Shown: positions 43,301 to 49,270 of the stretch, one piece after another
How positions within the stretch are numbered: the stretch's first letter is position 1
Layout of the letters: every line of letters begins with the position of its first letter
NCBI GenBank assembly: GCA_019055375.1
Contig: JAHQIW010001998.1
Span: forward strand, 62,001-126,000
DNA length: 64,000 bases
Origin: Parelaphostrongylus tenuis
Taxonomy: Eukaryota; Nematoda; Chromadorea; Rhabditida; Metastrongylidae
Direction of reading: 5' to 3'
Program-made: the position numbers and the translations under genes
The notes under the pieces: generated by a model
Told to the model about the DNA's origin: nothing
The model's database searches: none
What the model saw: the letters and a program-made list of their open reading frames with translations, nothing else

Positions 43301-46300
43301 TCTAGTTATTTTTAGAATTTAAGGATTTTCTTCAACAAAGCAGGAGGAAGTGCAAAATTTTTTGCGCAGTGTCCACTTTGTGCAATGAATTCTCATGTTT
43401 GGAGACCTCCACACTAAACACTGGACGTTGCGAAACCGATCAGTGTGTTCACATCTAAACTATCAATTTCCATAGTGATCTTAACACCGCAATCATCGCC
43501 CTTATTGCTAATTAATTGGAGACTGTCCGCATAGGAATGTTTTTCCAAATTGTTAGCACTCCAAATGTCATTTATCCTTTCTATTTATCATTTCATATTA
43601 GGTGAACATGTAACGCATCGGAAAAAAGTACTGTGCTAAAGATAATTGGTCTTTTCTCTCTTCTTGGTCTTATAACTGCGTTAATCAGGTCGTACTTTTT
43701 GATGCATCGTCAAATCCAATCTGAGTTATCATAGAGTCAACTATTTACTTACTCACCTTTATTAAGTTAGGTGAAATGAAATGCTTTGTGAACCTACAAG
43801 ATGATGCCTAATGTCGAACGTTATATTCCTTGTTTTTGAGTTAACTTATAGAAATTACCACTCATTGGGTATTCTGCAATCCTCGTGTGTACTTTTCTAG
43901 AAATACAGTACTGTTTCACTTACTTCTATGGACCTTGATCAGTGGCCTTTCCTGACATCTCTAGATTGCGTGCAATCTAGACGGTTTTCACTTGAGTGCA
44001 AGGATGTTTACTAAACTGAAAAAAGTGCACAACATGATAATCACGTTACTCGAGCGAGTCACGATATTGTGAGTGTAGGACAAGTCACAGTGCTGCTTAC
44101 TTAGATGTTCTTTGTAGATCAGGTAATGGATTTATCTTGATTTTGCTATTAGAGATATTATATCATTCCAGCATGCGTTGGACTGTGGTAGAGAAGCGTG
44201 CCTCTTTTTGGCCCTTAATTCCTCGCTGATCGTGATAGTACGTGTTAGTTTAGCCGCTATTTGGGGATCCGTTTATCTGGACACCCATGGTGAAGAGGAT
44301 AGAAATTTGAGAAGAGGTTAGTTTGTTCCTTCTTTTCTCAGCATCAATTAAATCTACATTTTCATTTGGTCTGAACACGTGTAAATTGACGGTCACTAAG
44401 CAAACTCAAGCTTTTAAGTTAATTACAAATCTTAATCTATGTTATATTCTTCCGAAAGTACACCATTCACGTATTTTCTTATGCTTGTCACAATTATTGA
44501 ACTACCACCAAGCAATTCTTTGGAAGAGAACAGAATCGAAGTTTGATTCTCTTGCAGCCCACTTAATTCACTCTTATCATTTGTCATTTGCTCGTCTGCA
44601 ATAGTTTATTGCAGCAGAATTTTCTTTGAGAGCTAAAAAAAGTTATCGGAAACACCTCAAGAACGATCTAGTTTGGGCAAATTCTGTGGAAAACTCCGCA
44701 TGTATCACGCTCCGCAATCCGCTGTGACAACCGAAGATGTGACCATCACTACATCCTGCCACGATATAGAATTGATAACGAAGAACTTCTTCCATTCCGT
44801 TTCACATCTCCAACTTGGATCCCGAAAAACGAAGAACTGACAACTTCGATTCTCACTTCCTGAAGTTTGAGCTGCAATAAAAAGCATGAAAAGAGGCATT
44901 GCTCTAGGACCCGATAGTATTACCACCGACTTCCTCAGAGCTAGACGTCACTTTCTACGTGTACTTCTCGCGAACCATATGATGTTCAACTTTCAGAAAG
45001 AGAAAATTTATGAACCATTAAAGGACTGCGTGCAATCAGCGTGCCTCAGACGAGTGACCGTAGGGGTCTTCGAAATATCGCCGTTATGCTTGTTGGGTGA
45101 ACTTTACAGTCTCTTTAAGAAAATTATCCTATCGCGCATAATAAGACTTCTTGGCTAAGCACAACCAGATAAGCAAGCATGAATAACAGAGATTTTACTG
45201 CTATACCACCTATCTTAATCCTCATTTTTGTCTACTATGAAAAGCGTTTGATAGCGTCGAAAAGAATGCACTCCTATTAGCGTTTGTCGACCAAAGAGTG
45301 GATCAGTCCCACATAAGAACTTCATTAGAAAACAGCATGGATATAGATTTCCATTGAGCCTCATCATACCTGAACGAGGAGTTCAACAAGTCAATACATT
45401 ATCGTCGACGCTTTTGACAGCAGCACTGCAGTGGACGATGAAGTTGGTCGATTAGCACGAAAGGAGCTTACATGCTAACGGAGAGTTCCTATCAGACCTT
45501 CGTTCCGCGAATAAAATCTTCTTGAGGGATGTCACTAAATAAGATATGATGCTCAAGGAACTCAACGAAGCAATAATCAGAGCGATATACGCTTGATTTT
45601 GCAAAGACTTAATTCATGGAGAATTTATGGTACGAAGATGAACAAACAAACAGAAAGGTTCTCTAACCACTAGAGCTATCATACACCACGAACCTTCATT
45701 GAATACTGAGAACAACATGAACGAAAAGTTGGAACCATATGGGCTGAATTCGGACCTGTCAAAGAAACCACTGAATAGATAGAAGGATAGAACAAAAGAT
45801 AGAACCGAAACTCCATGCTCACCTTTTCAATCCAACAGTCCTCCCTTCCCTCTGTTACGCAGCAGAGACGTGAACTTATACTTCAACCACGACAAGAAAT
45901 CTAGGCACCACCCACAGGGCACATGGACACAGCCTCTTGAAAGTCATTCGGCAGTCACAACGTCGAGCCAATTTTTTCAGCTCAAACTTCGAAAATCATC
46001 AATTTTTTTCGGAAATTAGAAGATAAACATCGATAACGACACACAGACGGCTGATCGTAATAAAAGACGGATGGAACAAAGGAACAGTGGAGTAACTTCA
46101 AGAGAATGCAAACGTCTTGTTGGACGGCTACCCAATCCATGGGTGGACGTGTTTGTGGTGTGGAATGAGCTCTGAGTACGTCACCATGTCCGAAACGGAT
46201 CATACCATGGAGACAATTTTGCGAGAGAAAAACGAAGGGAGGTTATTCTAGGGCCGGTGCTATCACTGATAAGGGGCTATCCAATATTCAAGTAAGTAAT

Positions 46301-47592
46301 TCAAATTACTGAGTCGCCGTTTACAACAGTATATCATGCTTTGAGCAGATCATTACGATTGCATCCTTTCTTGGGTACTGAAATTTTTGCGTGAAAGCTG
46401 TCAATATAGGGTTTATCCCCTGCTAAGTAAATTTTGCCAATTCTTTTTCGTCAATGGGACCCATTTTATCTGTTTTTTTTTGCTGGACAACTGTTCTAGT
46501 AAACTTTCACTGACGCTGTGAAAGCTTAATTTTCGACGATATCATGATTATGTTTGCTTTTTGAGAAGGCCTTTTTATGCGCTGTAGTAAAGAAAAACAA
46601 AGTTGAGTTTTGCACACAGCGCGCGTTATAGCTTGGATTTGTTCATTTTTTTGAAAATTTCTTTCTCCGTTTCGCAAAGATTTATAGATTTTTTGTATTA
46701 AAGATGAAGAAGAAACTTTTTTCTCTCCTAAACCTATGCATGGGAAGCATGTAAACGTGTAAAAGAAATTTCAGAGTATCAGAACCATACGCTTCATTCA
46801 AAGTCTTTCAAAACGAGAAAATTCTAGATTAAATTTGAAAAATCGCGCGCTACTCATGAACCATGCTGCGCGGTCGATCAAGTCGTCTCAAAAAGCGATG
46901 ACTTCGAGTGTGAGACGCAATATTGTTATCCATGTTTCAGCGCTCTATAAAGATATTTTCAGAAGCAAATTTGATTTCAAATTCGTCGAGGCTTATTCTA
47001 TCGAGTGAGTGCTCAATGATGAGTAGCCATCTATAAATCCCAGCAGTGCAAGCAAAGCACTCTGAGGATTCCGAGTGTAGAACTTATTTGTCTTCCCTGC
47101 TACAAGACTCTAAGAACGTTTTTAAAAAAAATGCTTTTGAAATTTTTGAGAAATTAGCTGTCGATCATGAAAGTCAAAAAAAAATCGAAAAGGACTTTGT
47201 CTTCATAAGGTAGAAAATGGGTCGCGATTCAAAAACGGCATCTCACTTGTTTGGTGCCACTTCAATCTGATTCTAATGAGTGACGGGAATGACTTTCACA
47301 GAAGATGACCGCTTAACAAAGTGGAGGAAATTAGTACCTTGCTTGTATCGAAAGTCAGAAAAGCTAATGACACGACTAATTATGCGTTAATATCCTGTTT
47401 GTTTCCATATATCATAAATAACAACGAGTACCTATAGCTGTAAGTTTAGGGAAGCCACTTTTTCTTTCTTCGAAACGAGTTGAGTGTCTGAGATGTGACT
47501 GGGCAGAACAAGAATGGGAGATGGCGGGAGTCGCATGGATGACAATAGATAGCATGCAACAACAACTAAAGGATGCCCATCTGTATCGTTGA
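637..47592 (+). CDS. UBR3: UBR3-family E3 ubiquitin-protein ligase (multi-exon, 5' end outside window)
   Basis: N-recognin-like RING E3 ligase expected to ubiquitinate cytosolic substrates. The family is recognised by matches in collinear order to vertebrate UBR3 along the whole gene, ending in a C-terminal block containing [15 protein letters not shown]. Exons I place: 637-769, 1254-1349, 2721-2864, 3452-3572, 3976-4019, 4044-4182, 4453-4522, 6522-6645, 7025-7218, 7284-7405, 8140-8267, 8332-8488, 8550-8641, 8749-8831, 8916-9038, 11577-11649, 13021-13137, 13210-13283, 13524-13686, 14527-14681, 14891-15064, 17923-18025, 19297-19435, 22403-22489, 22557-22745, 22837-22944, 23050-23199, 23261-23311, 26215-26354, 26475-26554, 29402-29508, 30585-30677, 30755-30841, 30894-30987, 31833-31970, 34190-34288, 34341-34494, 37371-37460, 41756-41869, 41939-42058, 44172-44316, 47450-47592. 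Codon phase agrees at most junctions. The UBR box is not in the window, so the gene starts upstream. Some 1-nt lesions are noted under findings. Confidence 0.93.
2405..2495 (-). repeat. tRNA-like repeat unit
   Basis: Read on the minus strand: GGGGAGTATAGTGGTAACAT, then GCGCCACCG, then GCAGGGGTTCAACTCCCG. A-box and B-box patterns are visible, but the arms do not fold into a good cloverleaf. Same family as 6130 and 59605. Confidence 0.55.
2499..2577. repeat. Near-perfect hairpin, 31-bp arms
   Basis: Arm 2499-2529 and arm 2547-2577 are inverted complements with one mismatch, around a 17-bp loop. The arm contains TTTGAGCCACGCATGTCAG. It is followed at 2574-2632 by a sequence (catattgaaatttgag...cactcgaaacgaaa) repeated at 35779-35832 and 36065-36120. 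The hairpin lies about 145 bp upstream of UBR3 exon 2721-2864. Confidence 0.85.
2721..4522 (+). CDS. UBR3: UBR3 exons, N-terminal helical scaffold
   Basis: Exons 2721-2864, 3452-3572, 3976-4019, 4044-4182 and 4453-4522. Exon 2721-2864 is 48 codons and ends [10 protein letters not shown], a near-match to the UBR3 segment RIVHISVQ. Exon 3452-3572 ([20 protein letters not shown]) aligns with the next human segment, including the SEL/SEM ending. The small exon 3976-4019 joins phase 1 to phase 0, which is why I accept it. Exon 4044-4182 carries [18 protein letters not shown], matching the UBR3 YWPLVSDFINILSHQS region. Exon 4453-4522 begins GMNVNWR (human GMNLNKR). Intron lengths range from 24 nt to about 0.9 kb. 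A foldback MITE lies directly after exon 4044-4182. Confidence 0.85.
3015..3450 (+). repeat. Interspersed repeat R1, copy 1
   Basis: About 420 bp shared with 9405-9810: agaccct-tc/ta-taa-gctgt, then aa-tta-gttttacacc, a gtgtagaggaaat segment, aaaatcccga, cagtgaaacggtcttt and gaatcgtgggaact. No coding potential recognised. Its right end runs into the acceptor of UBR3 exon 3452-3572. Confidence 0.7.
4197..4363. repeat. Palindromic MITE (ACCACGGACCC family), copy 2
   Basis: Starts CGAGACCACGGACCCGACCT and ends GGTTCAGTCCCATGGTTCC. The inner repeats ACAATGGCGTC and GACGTCATTGTTAGA pair. It lies 14 bp beyond the donor of UBR3 exon 4044-4182. Confidence 0.75.
4545..4965 (-). mobile_element. Decayed RTE-type LINE fragment (3' end of ORF)
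   Basis: Minus-strand translation gives [20 protein letters not shown] and then [12 protein letters not shown], matching the C-terminal region of strongylid RTE reverse-transcriptase proteins ([25 protein letters not shown]). Several stops and frame breaks are present. It lies in a UBR3 intron. Confidence 0.7.
6130..6395. repeat. tRNA-like inverted pair
   Basis: An antisense tRNA-like unit (GGGAGTTGAACTCACTTATC near 6150, CGTGCTACCACTACATCGCC near 6185) faces a sense unit (GTGATGGAGCGGTAGTACTC near 6312, ending GCGAGTTCAACACCC near 6366). Internal arms ttctatcactctttcttcgat (6205-6230) and its complement (6280-6303) form a stem. Related antisense units lie at 2410-2490 and 59605-59690. Confidence 0.65.
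6522..7405 (+). CDS. UBR3: UBR3 exons, VEFE to FHLPLHR region
   Basis: Exons 6522-6645, 7025-7218 and 7284-7405. The first reads [19 protein letters not shown], matching the UBR3 HVEFES block. The second ends [10 protein letters not shown], matching VTFHLPLHR almost exactly, and is preceded by [12 protein letters not shown], equivalent to the human segment ending in a Trp-Phe helix. The third gives [19 protein letters not shown] and then [13 protein letters not shown]. Its acceptor is ambiguous. The consensus site at 7265 (ATTCCAG) places an in-frame TGA at 7273-7275. The weaker site after 7283 avoids the stop but drops about four residues present in the family. Confidence 0.85.
7447..7726. 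repeat. Palindromic MITE (ACCACGGACCC family), copy 3
   Basis: Left end ACCGTGGACCCACCTCTGCA. Right end contains GCTAGAGATGCAGAGGAGGT, then GGGTCTACGG. Between them an AT-rich insert with its own short inverted repeat (tttgaatgtatt / aatacattcaa) and an extra internal arm are present. It sits in a UBR3 intron. Confidence 0.7.
8140..9038 (+). CDS. UBR3: UBR3 exons, WVRNG block plus nematode insertion
   Basis: Exon 8140-8267 reads [20 protein letters not shown], an unmistakable match to the UBR3 HSNMWVRNG block. Exon 8332-8488 starts [19 protein letters not shown] (human CASRLDPDYFISSVFERF). It then needs one extra T near 8391 to continue as [11 protein letters not shown] and on into a Ser-rich segment. 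Exons 8550-8641, 8749-8831 and 8916-9038 are phase-consistent. They encode an acidic, polar stretch ([33 protein letters not shown]) with no counterpart I know in vertebrate UBR3, followed by [12 protein letters not shown], which rejoins the family alignment. Confidence 0.85.
9405..9810 (+). repeat. Interspersed repeat R1, copy 2
   Basis: Second, collinear copy of the 3015-3450 repeat, in the UBR3 intron 9039-11576. Shared blocks include aaaagaccctcttataatgc, aagtgtagaggaaatctt, cactgcagtgaaacggtctt and ggaatcgtgggaactcac. Confidence 0.7.
9811..11109. other. UBR3 intron, little recognised
   Basis: AT-rich intron sequence. A short segment at 9945-9990 (gaatatttattaaaagttca, then atggaaagtctttgtcc) recurs at 27505-27555, so part is repeat-derived. 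No exon with matching phase or similarity was found. Confidence 0.5.
11110..11540. repeat. Large palindromic element (foldback MITE)
   Basis: Left arm about 11110-11242 (aatctgtaagaatgtttaaa, then tcctcttcatcagtggacca). Right arm about 11376-11510 is its complement (tacactgatgaagagggcga, then caaacattcttacagat). The spacer of about 130 bp contains another copy of the outer end at 11355. A relative lies at 31018-31320. It is in the intron before UBR3 exon 11577. Confidence 0.75.
11577..13686 (+). CDS. UBR3: UBR3 exons, central scaffold
   Basis: Exons 11577-11649 ([13 protein letters not shown]...LRSEM), 13021-13137 ([18 protein letters not shown]...DRVLNS), 13210-13283 ([15 protein letters not shown]) and 13524-13686 ([16 protein letters not shown]...[14 protein letters not shown]). 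They follow the human order: helix ending in RAEM, the GSYSFESVLSAV segment, and the PWPPY to LHIVLFTLLYK segment. Phases are consistent (2-0-0-2-0). The human residues between RAEM and GSYSF (a DRTHSSLL-like stretch) have no exon that I can find in 11650-13020. That interval holds decayed RTE sequence, so a short exon may be missing or lost. Confidence 0.83.
11980..12115 (+). repeat. Unclassified repeat shared with 62465-62610
   Basis: ggattccccgagagaattgg, then ctaaagac, a ctgatgagagtgtaaaggtt segment and aacacgtgtatctgg match, in reverse orientation, the sequence at 62465-62610 (ctctcggggcgctcaatccc; gtgttttgaccttgacggtc). The two copies are 50 kb apart. Confidence 0.6.
12340..12930 (-). 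mobile_element. Decayed RTE-type LINE fragment
   Basis: Minus-strand frames contain the RTE C-terminal pattern: [20 protein letters not shown] (ALTYASETWALRKQ-like) at about 12740-12810, and a RYDA...ARRTHWA segment at 12400-12480. Stops and frameshifts throughout. Same family as 4545-4965 and 23700-24450. Confidence 0.7.
14527..19435 (+). CDS. UBR3: UBR3 exons, pre-RING scaffold and charged linker
   Basis: Exons 14527-14681 ([20 protein letters not shown]), 14891-15064 ([20 protein letters not shown]...[11 protein letters not shown]), 17923-18025 ([19 protein letters not shown]) and 19297-19435 ([20 protein letters not shown]). They match the human LSEHVLCMVLYLIELG helix, the SLLIKLHHKL helix, the HGDGITAVERILL segment, and the Lys/Arg-rich linker before the RING. 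Phases agree (2-2-0). The linker exon runs into TGA unless one A is dropped from the A5 run at 19403-19407. With four A the end reads [11 protein letters not shown], resembling the family's acidic MDVDSPEND tail, and the phase then fits the next exon. Confidence 0.82.
15065..17922. other. Long UBR3 intron, no assignable gene
   Basis: Codon phase passes directly from 15064 (phase 2) to 17923, so no exon is needed. The minus strand of 16521-16766 ([20 protein letters not shown]) and both strands of 15540-15950 have coding-like composition that might be retroelement debris, but I recognise no domain. Confidence 0.4.
20430..22080 (+). mobile_element. Decayed RTE-type LINE, reverse-transcriptase region
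   Basis: Plus strand reads [20 protein letters not shown] (RT fingers/palm entry), a [10 protein letters not shown] segment, then at 20985 [20 protein letters not shown] where an intact element has LRFADDIVLF, so the catalytic Asp pair is lost. KTQFMKN, a [11 protein letters not shown] segment and a GHVV-like 3' region to about 22080 follow. Multiple stops. It is in the intron before the RING exons. Confidence 0.8.
22403..23311 (+). CDS. UBR3: UBR3 exons encoding the RING-H2 finger
   Basis: Catalytic module that recruits the E2. Exon 22403-22489 ends the linker and supplies the first Cys pair ([10 protein letters not shown]). Exon 22557-22745 is the long insertion typical of UBR RINGs ([19 protein letters not shown] and a helix). 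Exon 22837-22944 gives the core [19 protein letters not shown] (human TCGHTLHIDCHKSYMESLR). Exon 23050-23199 supplies the last pair ([16 protein letters not shown]). All eight zinc ligands are present: CxxC, CGH, HxxC, CxxC. Exon 23261-23311 ([17 protein letters not shown]) begins the following scaffold. Every junction here is phase 0 and every donor/acceptor is canonical, so the module looks functional. Confidence 0.95.
23700..24760 (-). mobile_element. Decayed RTE-type LINE interrupted by a MITE
   Basis: Minus strand: [20 protein letters not shown] shows the RT catalytic block with LPDG in place of FADD, followed by [10 protein letters not shown]. Further 3' (lower coordinates) the [11 protein letters not shown] and [15 protein letters not shown] segments match the RTE domain after the active site. 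At 24525-24650 the sequence is interrupted by MITE copy 4. Confidence 0.8.
24525..24650. repeat. Palindromic MITE (ACCACGGACCC family), copy 4 (partial)
   Basis: GGGACCGTGGACCCACGGCC, then a CCGCATCTCCAAGC segment and CCCTAACTCCCAGAGTGCTG. It is inserted into a decayed minus-strand RTE, whose sequence resumes at about 24650. Confidence 0.6.
25112..25350 (+). repeat. tRNA-like foldback element, copy 1
   Basis: Two tRNA-like units in head-to-head orientation. The left arm (about 25127-25190) reads GGGATTCGAACCCAGATCTC in antisense. The right arm (about 25245-25330) reads GTAGTGCAACGGTTAGCA, then GAGTGAGATCTGGGTTCGAA and a CGCGGCTGACG end. The arms pair over about 60 bp. The B-box-like GGTTCGAATC is intact in the right arm. 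Confidence 0.75.
25855..26065 (+). repeat. tRNA-like foldback element, copy 2
   Basis: Same organisation as 25112-25350 in the same UBR3 intron. Arms begin GTGGAGTGCTGTGCAAAAAC and end with the complement at about 26060. The internal tRNA-like units are more diverged. Confidence 0.7.
26215..31970 (+). CDS. UBR3: UBR3 exons, post-RING scaffold
   Basis: Exons 26215-26354 ([20 protein letters not shown]), 26475-26554 ([20 protein letters not shown]), 29402-29508 ([20 protein letters not shown]), 30585-30677 ([20 protein letters not shown]), 30755-30841 ([18 protein letters not shown]), 30894-30987 ([20 protein letters not shown]) and 31833-31970 ([17 protein letters not shown]). They follow UBR3 order: the VARTNLELEL helix, a VPILYHDVTSLLL helix, then the VLFTLLYTQALAALSVK helix. 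Phases agree except 30987 to 31833, which is one nucleotide out; the exon may really end one A earlier. Introns are packed with palindromic elements and a Tc1-like relic. Confidence 0.85.
26630..26895 (+). repeat. Second tRNA-derived SINE family, copy 1
   Basis: Begins GGGGCGCCGTGGGCGAGTGG, a tRNA-like A box, with a degenerate B box (GGGCTAGATTCCG). A body shared with 49090-49270 and 51640-51900 follows: tatggaacgccataaccaggc, then the gagatcgcaaggaga segment, a purine-rich run, and an actg-rich end. It lies directly after a UBR3 exon, in the next intron. Confidence 0.7.
27690..28260 (-). mobile_element. Tc1/mariner-superfamily transposase relic
   Basis: Minus strand: [20 protein letters not shown], corresponding to a region that in intact relatives reads KILFTDEKIF, followed by [10 protein letters not shown] and a WSPSREAQSQ segment. 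Upstream, [15 protein letters not shown] and a FNEID helix represent the N-terminal HTH region. Frameshifted and without intact catalytic acids. Confidence 0.65.
28520..28965. repeat. Large palindromic element
   Basis: Left arm (ttttcggcagtccgccttct, then cgagcctggtaaagacaagt) pairs with the right arm (cttttcaggctcggtagaag, then gaactgccgaaacgtcag). Internally, ttttggttgcacctagcaca and agcacaaaatcaactctcaa pair with their complements at 28765-28810. Ends read gagccagacac / gtgtctggctta. Confidence 0.75.
30025..30440. repeat. Foldback element with (TA)-rich core
   Basis: Arm 30025-30147 (gcacttgactcaatgcgaag, then gatttaccgataactcc, gaggccctgaaaaactacat, cttgctttagcgatatatg) pairs with arm 30320-30437. 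The core 30148-30319 is a TA/CATA microsatellite. Further TA/CATA-rich sequence extends left to about 29905. The arms end at the same points, which suggests one mobile unit that captured or generated the microsatellite. Confidence 0.78.
31018..31320. repeat. Foldback element related to 11110-11540
   Basis: Left arm gaatgtttcaagcctttcag, then ccagtggtataccttcg and catcagtaccccatgcc. Right arm has ggcatgcggtactgatgaaa, then ggtataccactgg and gaggcctcttaaagg. It starts 30 bp after the donor of UBR3 exon 30894-30987. Confidence 0.7.
31971..33254. other. UBR3 intron, no recognised feature
   Basis: AT-rich sequence. A short hairpin (taacaactgttaaggttgtta, 32265-32290) is visible. I see no exon, tRNA-like unit or transposase. 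The phase passes directly from 31970 to 34190. Confidence 0.4.
33255..33790 (-). mobile_element. Mariner transposase relic
   Basis: Minus strand: [20 protein letters not shown], then [19 protein letters not shown] and a C-terminal EWY/WQK...DN-like end near 33290. In active mariners the central motif is QDNAKPH. Here the catalytic Asp is Glu, and the third-acid region ([10 protein letters not shown]) is scrambled. Transposase N-terminus absent. Confidence 0.82.
34190..37460 (+). CDS. UBR3: UBR3 exons, scaffold before the C-terminal domain
   Basis: Exon 34190-34288 reads [20 protein letters not shown] and exon 34341-34494 reads [20 protein letters not shown], corresponding to the human INPIAWSPESMEKCLQDFCLPFLR region. 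Exon 37371-37460 reads [20 protein letters not shown], corresponding to the DIITQWCFEIKSF helix, and is directly followed in phase by the C-terminal block. Exon 34494 ends in phase 1 but 37371 starts in phase 0. A short exon of about 20 residues is therefore probably missing from my model in 34495-37370, or a base is missing from the sequence. Confidence 0.8.
34860..35560 (-). other. Coding-like debris, possibly a retroelement gag remnant
   Basis: Minus-strand ORFs 35345-35536 ([20 protein letters not shown]) and 35032-35259 ([20 protein letters not shown]) are in different frames of one tract. The first resembles the start of Pao-type gag domains, but the similarity is short. It lies in the interval where a UBR3 exon is missing from the model. 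Not assignable with confidence. Confidence 0.3.
36440..36650 (-). repeat. Interspersed repeat R1, partial copy
   Basis: Minus strand reads agaccctt-tataactctgta, then aaactcaagatagaattatg, matching the start of the R1 copies at 3015 and 9405. Confidence 0.6.
38490..38960 (-). mobile_element. Second mariner transposase relic
   Basis: The plus strand at 38540-38640 (tgccatcggtccgcaaagtttcggatt) parallels the C-terminal coding end seen at 33300. Then 38690-38910 on the minus strand reads [20 protein letters not shown] and [19 protein letters not shown], an HTH-like mariner N-terminus. Internal part deleted. Confidence 0.7.
39613..40387 (-). CDS. TMEM272-like membrane protein, nested antisense in a UBR3 intron (3' end not found)
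   Basis: Four phase-consistent exons on the minus strand: 40267-40387 (ATG at 40385-40387, [11 protein letters not shown]), 40098-40217, 39972-40031 and 39613-39822. The N-terminus is a polar Ser/Thr-rich cytoplasmic-type tail. The next exon ends in NERIPSG. A hydrophobic helix follows ([20 protein letters not shown]), then [20 protein letters not shown], the conserved block of the nematode TMEM272-like family, and a third helix ([15 protein letters not shown]). Each junction is phase 1 with consensus acceptors. A last exon with the fourth helix should lie below 39613, but I could not identify it among mariner fragments. The function of the family is unknown. The gene lies wholly inside the UBR3 intron 37461-41755. 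Confidence 0.72.
41756..47592 (+). CDS. UBR3: UBR3 exons, C-terminal cysteine-rich UBR domain and stop
   Basis: Exon 41756-41869 ([19 protein letters not shown] and CLSCGK), 41939-42058 ([18 protein letters not shown]), 44172-44316 ([36 protein letters not shown]) and 47450-47592 ([20 protein letters not shown], ending DAHLYR-stop at 47590-47592). This reproduces the conserved UBR C-terminal (autoinhibitory) domain, including its CxxC, CxxC, CC and HxxxCG zinc-ligand pattern, and the HGEEDRxLRRGKPL signature typical of UBR3. All phases are consistent. The final introns contain an antisense candidate exon and a decayed RTE. I recognised no clear poly(A) signal after the stop. Confidence 0.95.
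42325..42492 (-). CDS. Candidate terminal exon of an unidentified antisense gene
   Basis: On the minus strand, a consensus acceptor (AATCAAATCAG) is followed by 55 codons and TAA at 42325-42327. The peptide starts [20 protein letters not shown], continues with [20 protein letters not shown] and ends with acidic and Pro residues. It has a natural, helix-forming composition, unlike the overlapping 153-codon ORF in another frame. I recognise no family. It lies in the UBR3 intron 42059-44171. A further minus-strand stretch at 43030-43172 ([13 protein letters not shown]) could be an upstream exon, but its frames do not join cleanly. Confidence 0.3.
   Translation of the reverse strand, partial: KRLGSATSKIARRIVSTSIYDVRKQDQIAKQQAEAIYEVCKDLWEEQMPQTNPME
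44590..46260 (+). mobile_element. Decayed RTE-type LINE
   Basis: Begins [16 protein letters not shown], continues [20 protein letters not shown] (RTE MKPGTAPGPD...FLRAGG block), then [16 protein letters not shown] residues near 45240, and ends with a [17 protein letters not shown] 3' region near 46150. Frequent stops. It lies in the last UBR3 intron (44317-47449). Confidence 0.8.
46560..46960 (+). repeat. Interspersed repeat R1, diverged copy
   Basis: Shares ggcctttttatgcgctgtag, then gagttttgcacac, a gtaaacgtgtaaaagaaat segment and gcgctactcatgaaccatg with the R1 family, with many substitutions. Confidence 0.45.
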
Positions 47593-49084
47593 AATCATTG
47601 CTAGTTTTTTTTTATAATAGATTTGCTGAAGGTGGTAACTCAGTTGCTTCTTTATCCTCTAGGGTTTTAAACGATTCTGCACTCGTATTACCTTATAACA
47701 CTTCTAATCTCCCGATTCATCAGCGTACCTATTTCATATGTTGTTTCATCTCGCAAAATTTGTGTAGTCATAAAATTAAGTAGGGTTTATCCGATTTTTA
47801 CGAATGGAATCTGATAGAGAGTCATATCAAAATTCTCATTGAGGAAGAAAAACTATCAGTTTTGTAAGTATCTCGTGTTTGAATATTTTTTATCTTACGC
47901 ATCTTATCATCAAGAGTAATATCTGCAATTTCCTTCTCTTTAATTGTATTTTTTTAACACTTTAAAATTCCGGAGTTATAGTCTTCTTTGCCACGCATGG
48001 TAGGGGTTGAAAACTGAAGAGGTTCTGAATAGACAAGCGCTATAGTTATTCAAATAGTTGGCAACATCTTCTTTGCTTAGATAGTGCTAGTAGACTACTT
48101 AGTGGAATGTTTGCAGAGTAGACGAATGTGAATTGGTGTGAAAACGCTTTGAAAAAGGCTTGTGTTTACATACTAGTCAAATTATAGTGTTATAACTTTC
48201 TTTCAATCAGAGGAATCCAGAACAGGAATGAATGTTTGCCATATTGTTTTTTTCATTCAAAGTTTACTGCAACTCATTACAAGATTGAGGCAACAGAAAC
48301 CACGTTGTTGCTAAAGGAGATCTTTAGGTAAAATTTTCAAGTTTCAATTATGCAAATTGTTCAAATTACTATTGAAGTTCTCCTCAGAGACGAAATCACA
48401 TTTGATTGTTATGAGCAGATTGGATGCAAATGAAAGGACAACTTTACGAAGTGGATCACCCATAGTTAGGGTGTTGTAAATTCGGGAAAACAGAAGTTTC
48501 TTCCCGCTTACTATTCCGTCGCTAAGGTGCAGGATGTGAAACGCTTTTCAGCAATAATAGGCCACTTTTTACATGTCTATGAATTCTGAAATGTGAGATT
48601 CAAAAGCAAAAAGTACCACGAATATGGAAGTAGAACTGTTGCGTTAGACTTGGTCGTAAAATGTTGAACTGAAGCGTACAAGTCACAACTCATCATTCGA
48701 CTTAATCTAGCACGATATAATTGCGTACTTATTTGTGTCATTTTGATATGTTCTGCTTGTCTCAGCGCTTCTATCCATTGGCAGAATTGGTAAAAAGACA
48801 GAATGCTGAATAAAAAATAGATCGAGGGCCTTGACGGTGTCGTGTGAGCGCACACTGCTTCAGAAAGGCATTGCCTTTTCAAGTCGGTGGTACAAAAACA
48901 TCACGTTAAAAGTCTTGTTTTTATATAAGCAGTCTGAAAGATACCAGCTTGAGCGATAGGAGACCCGGTGAACCAACCTGGCGCACGTGACTAAACCTTT
49001 GCTCAAGCTACCTCCAACTACGCCGCTCGTGTTCGGGATTAGCGCTGGCGACACACTACGATTTAAGTGGCATTCACAAGTGAA
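47593..49084. other. 3' flank between convergent UBR3 and the transporter
   Basis: AT-rich sequence after the UBR3 stop. ORFs on either strand (for example 48577-48882 minus) lack recognisable domains and look incidental. The truncated SINE at 49085 follows, and the transporter ends at 49804. Confidence 0.4.
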
Positions 49085-49270
49085 GGCTTTCAACAACGAA
49101 CGTACTATGGAACATCACTACCAAGCTATCCTCGAGATTGCAACGAGATGTGCTCAACCAGTATACTACGACGTTCGAAGAAGACGGAAGAATGAACTAA
49201 ACACCAAGTACTGAGATCATCACAGTGAAAAAAACGCTGCAAATATGGATCAATAAAATGCCAAAAAAAT
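49085..49270 (+). repeat. Second tRNA-derived SINE family, 5'-truncated copy
   Basis: Only the body is present: acgaacgtactatggaacat, the ctatcctcgagattgcaacg segment and the gaagaagacgg segment, matching the copies at 26700 and 51740. The tRNA-like head is missing, as expected for 5' truncation. Confidence 0.65.

Noticed and set aside
46000..46203. 73-codon minus-strand ORF
   Set aside because: Antisense shadow of the RTE 3' region on the plus strand.
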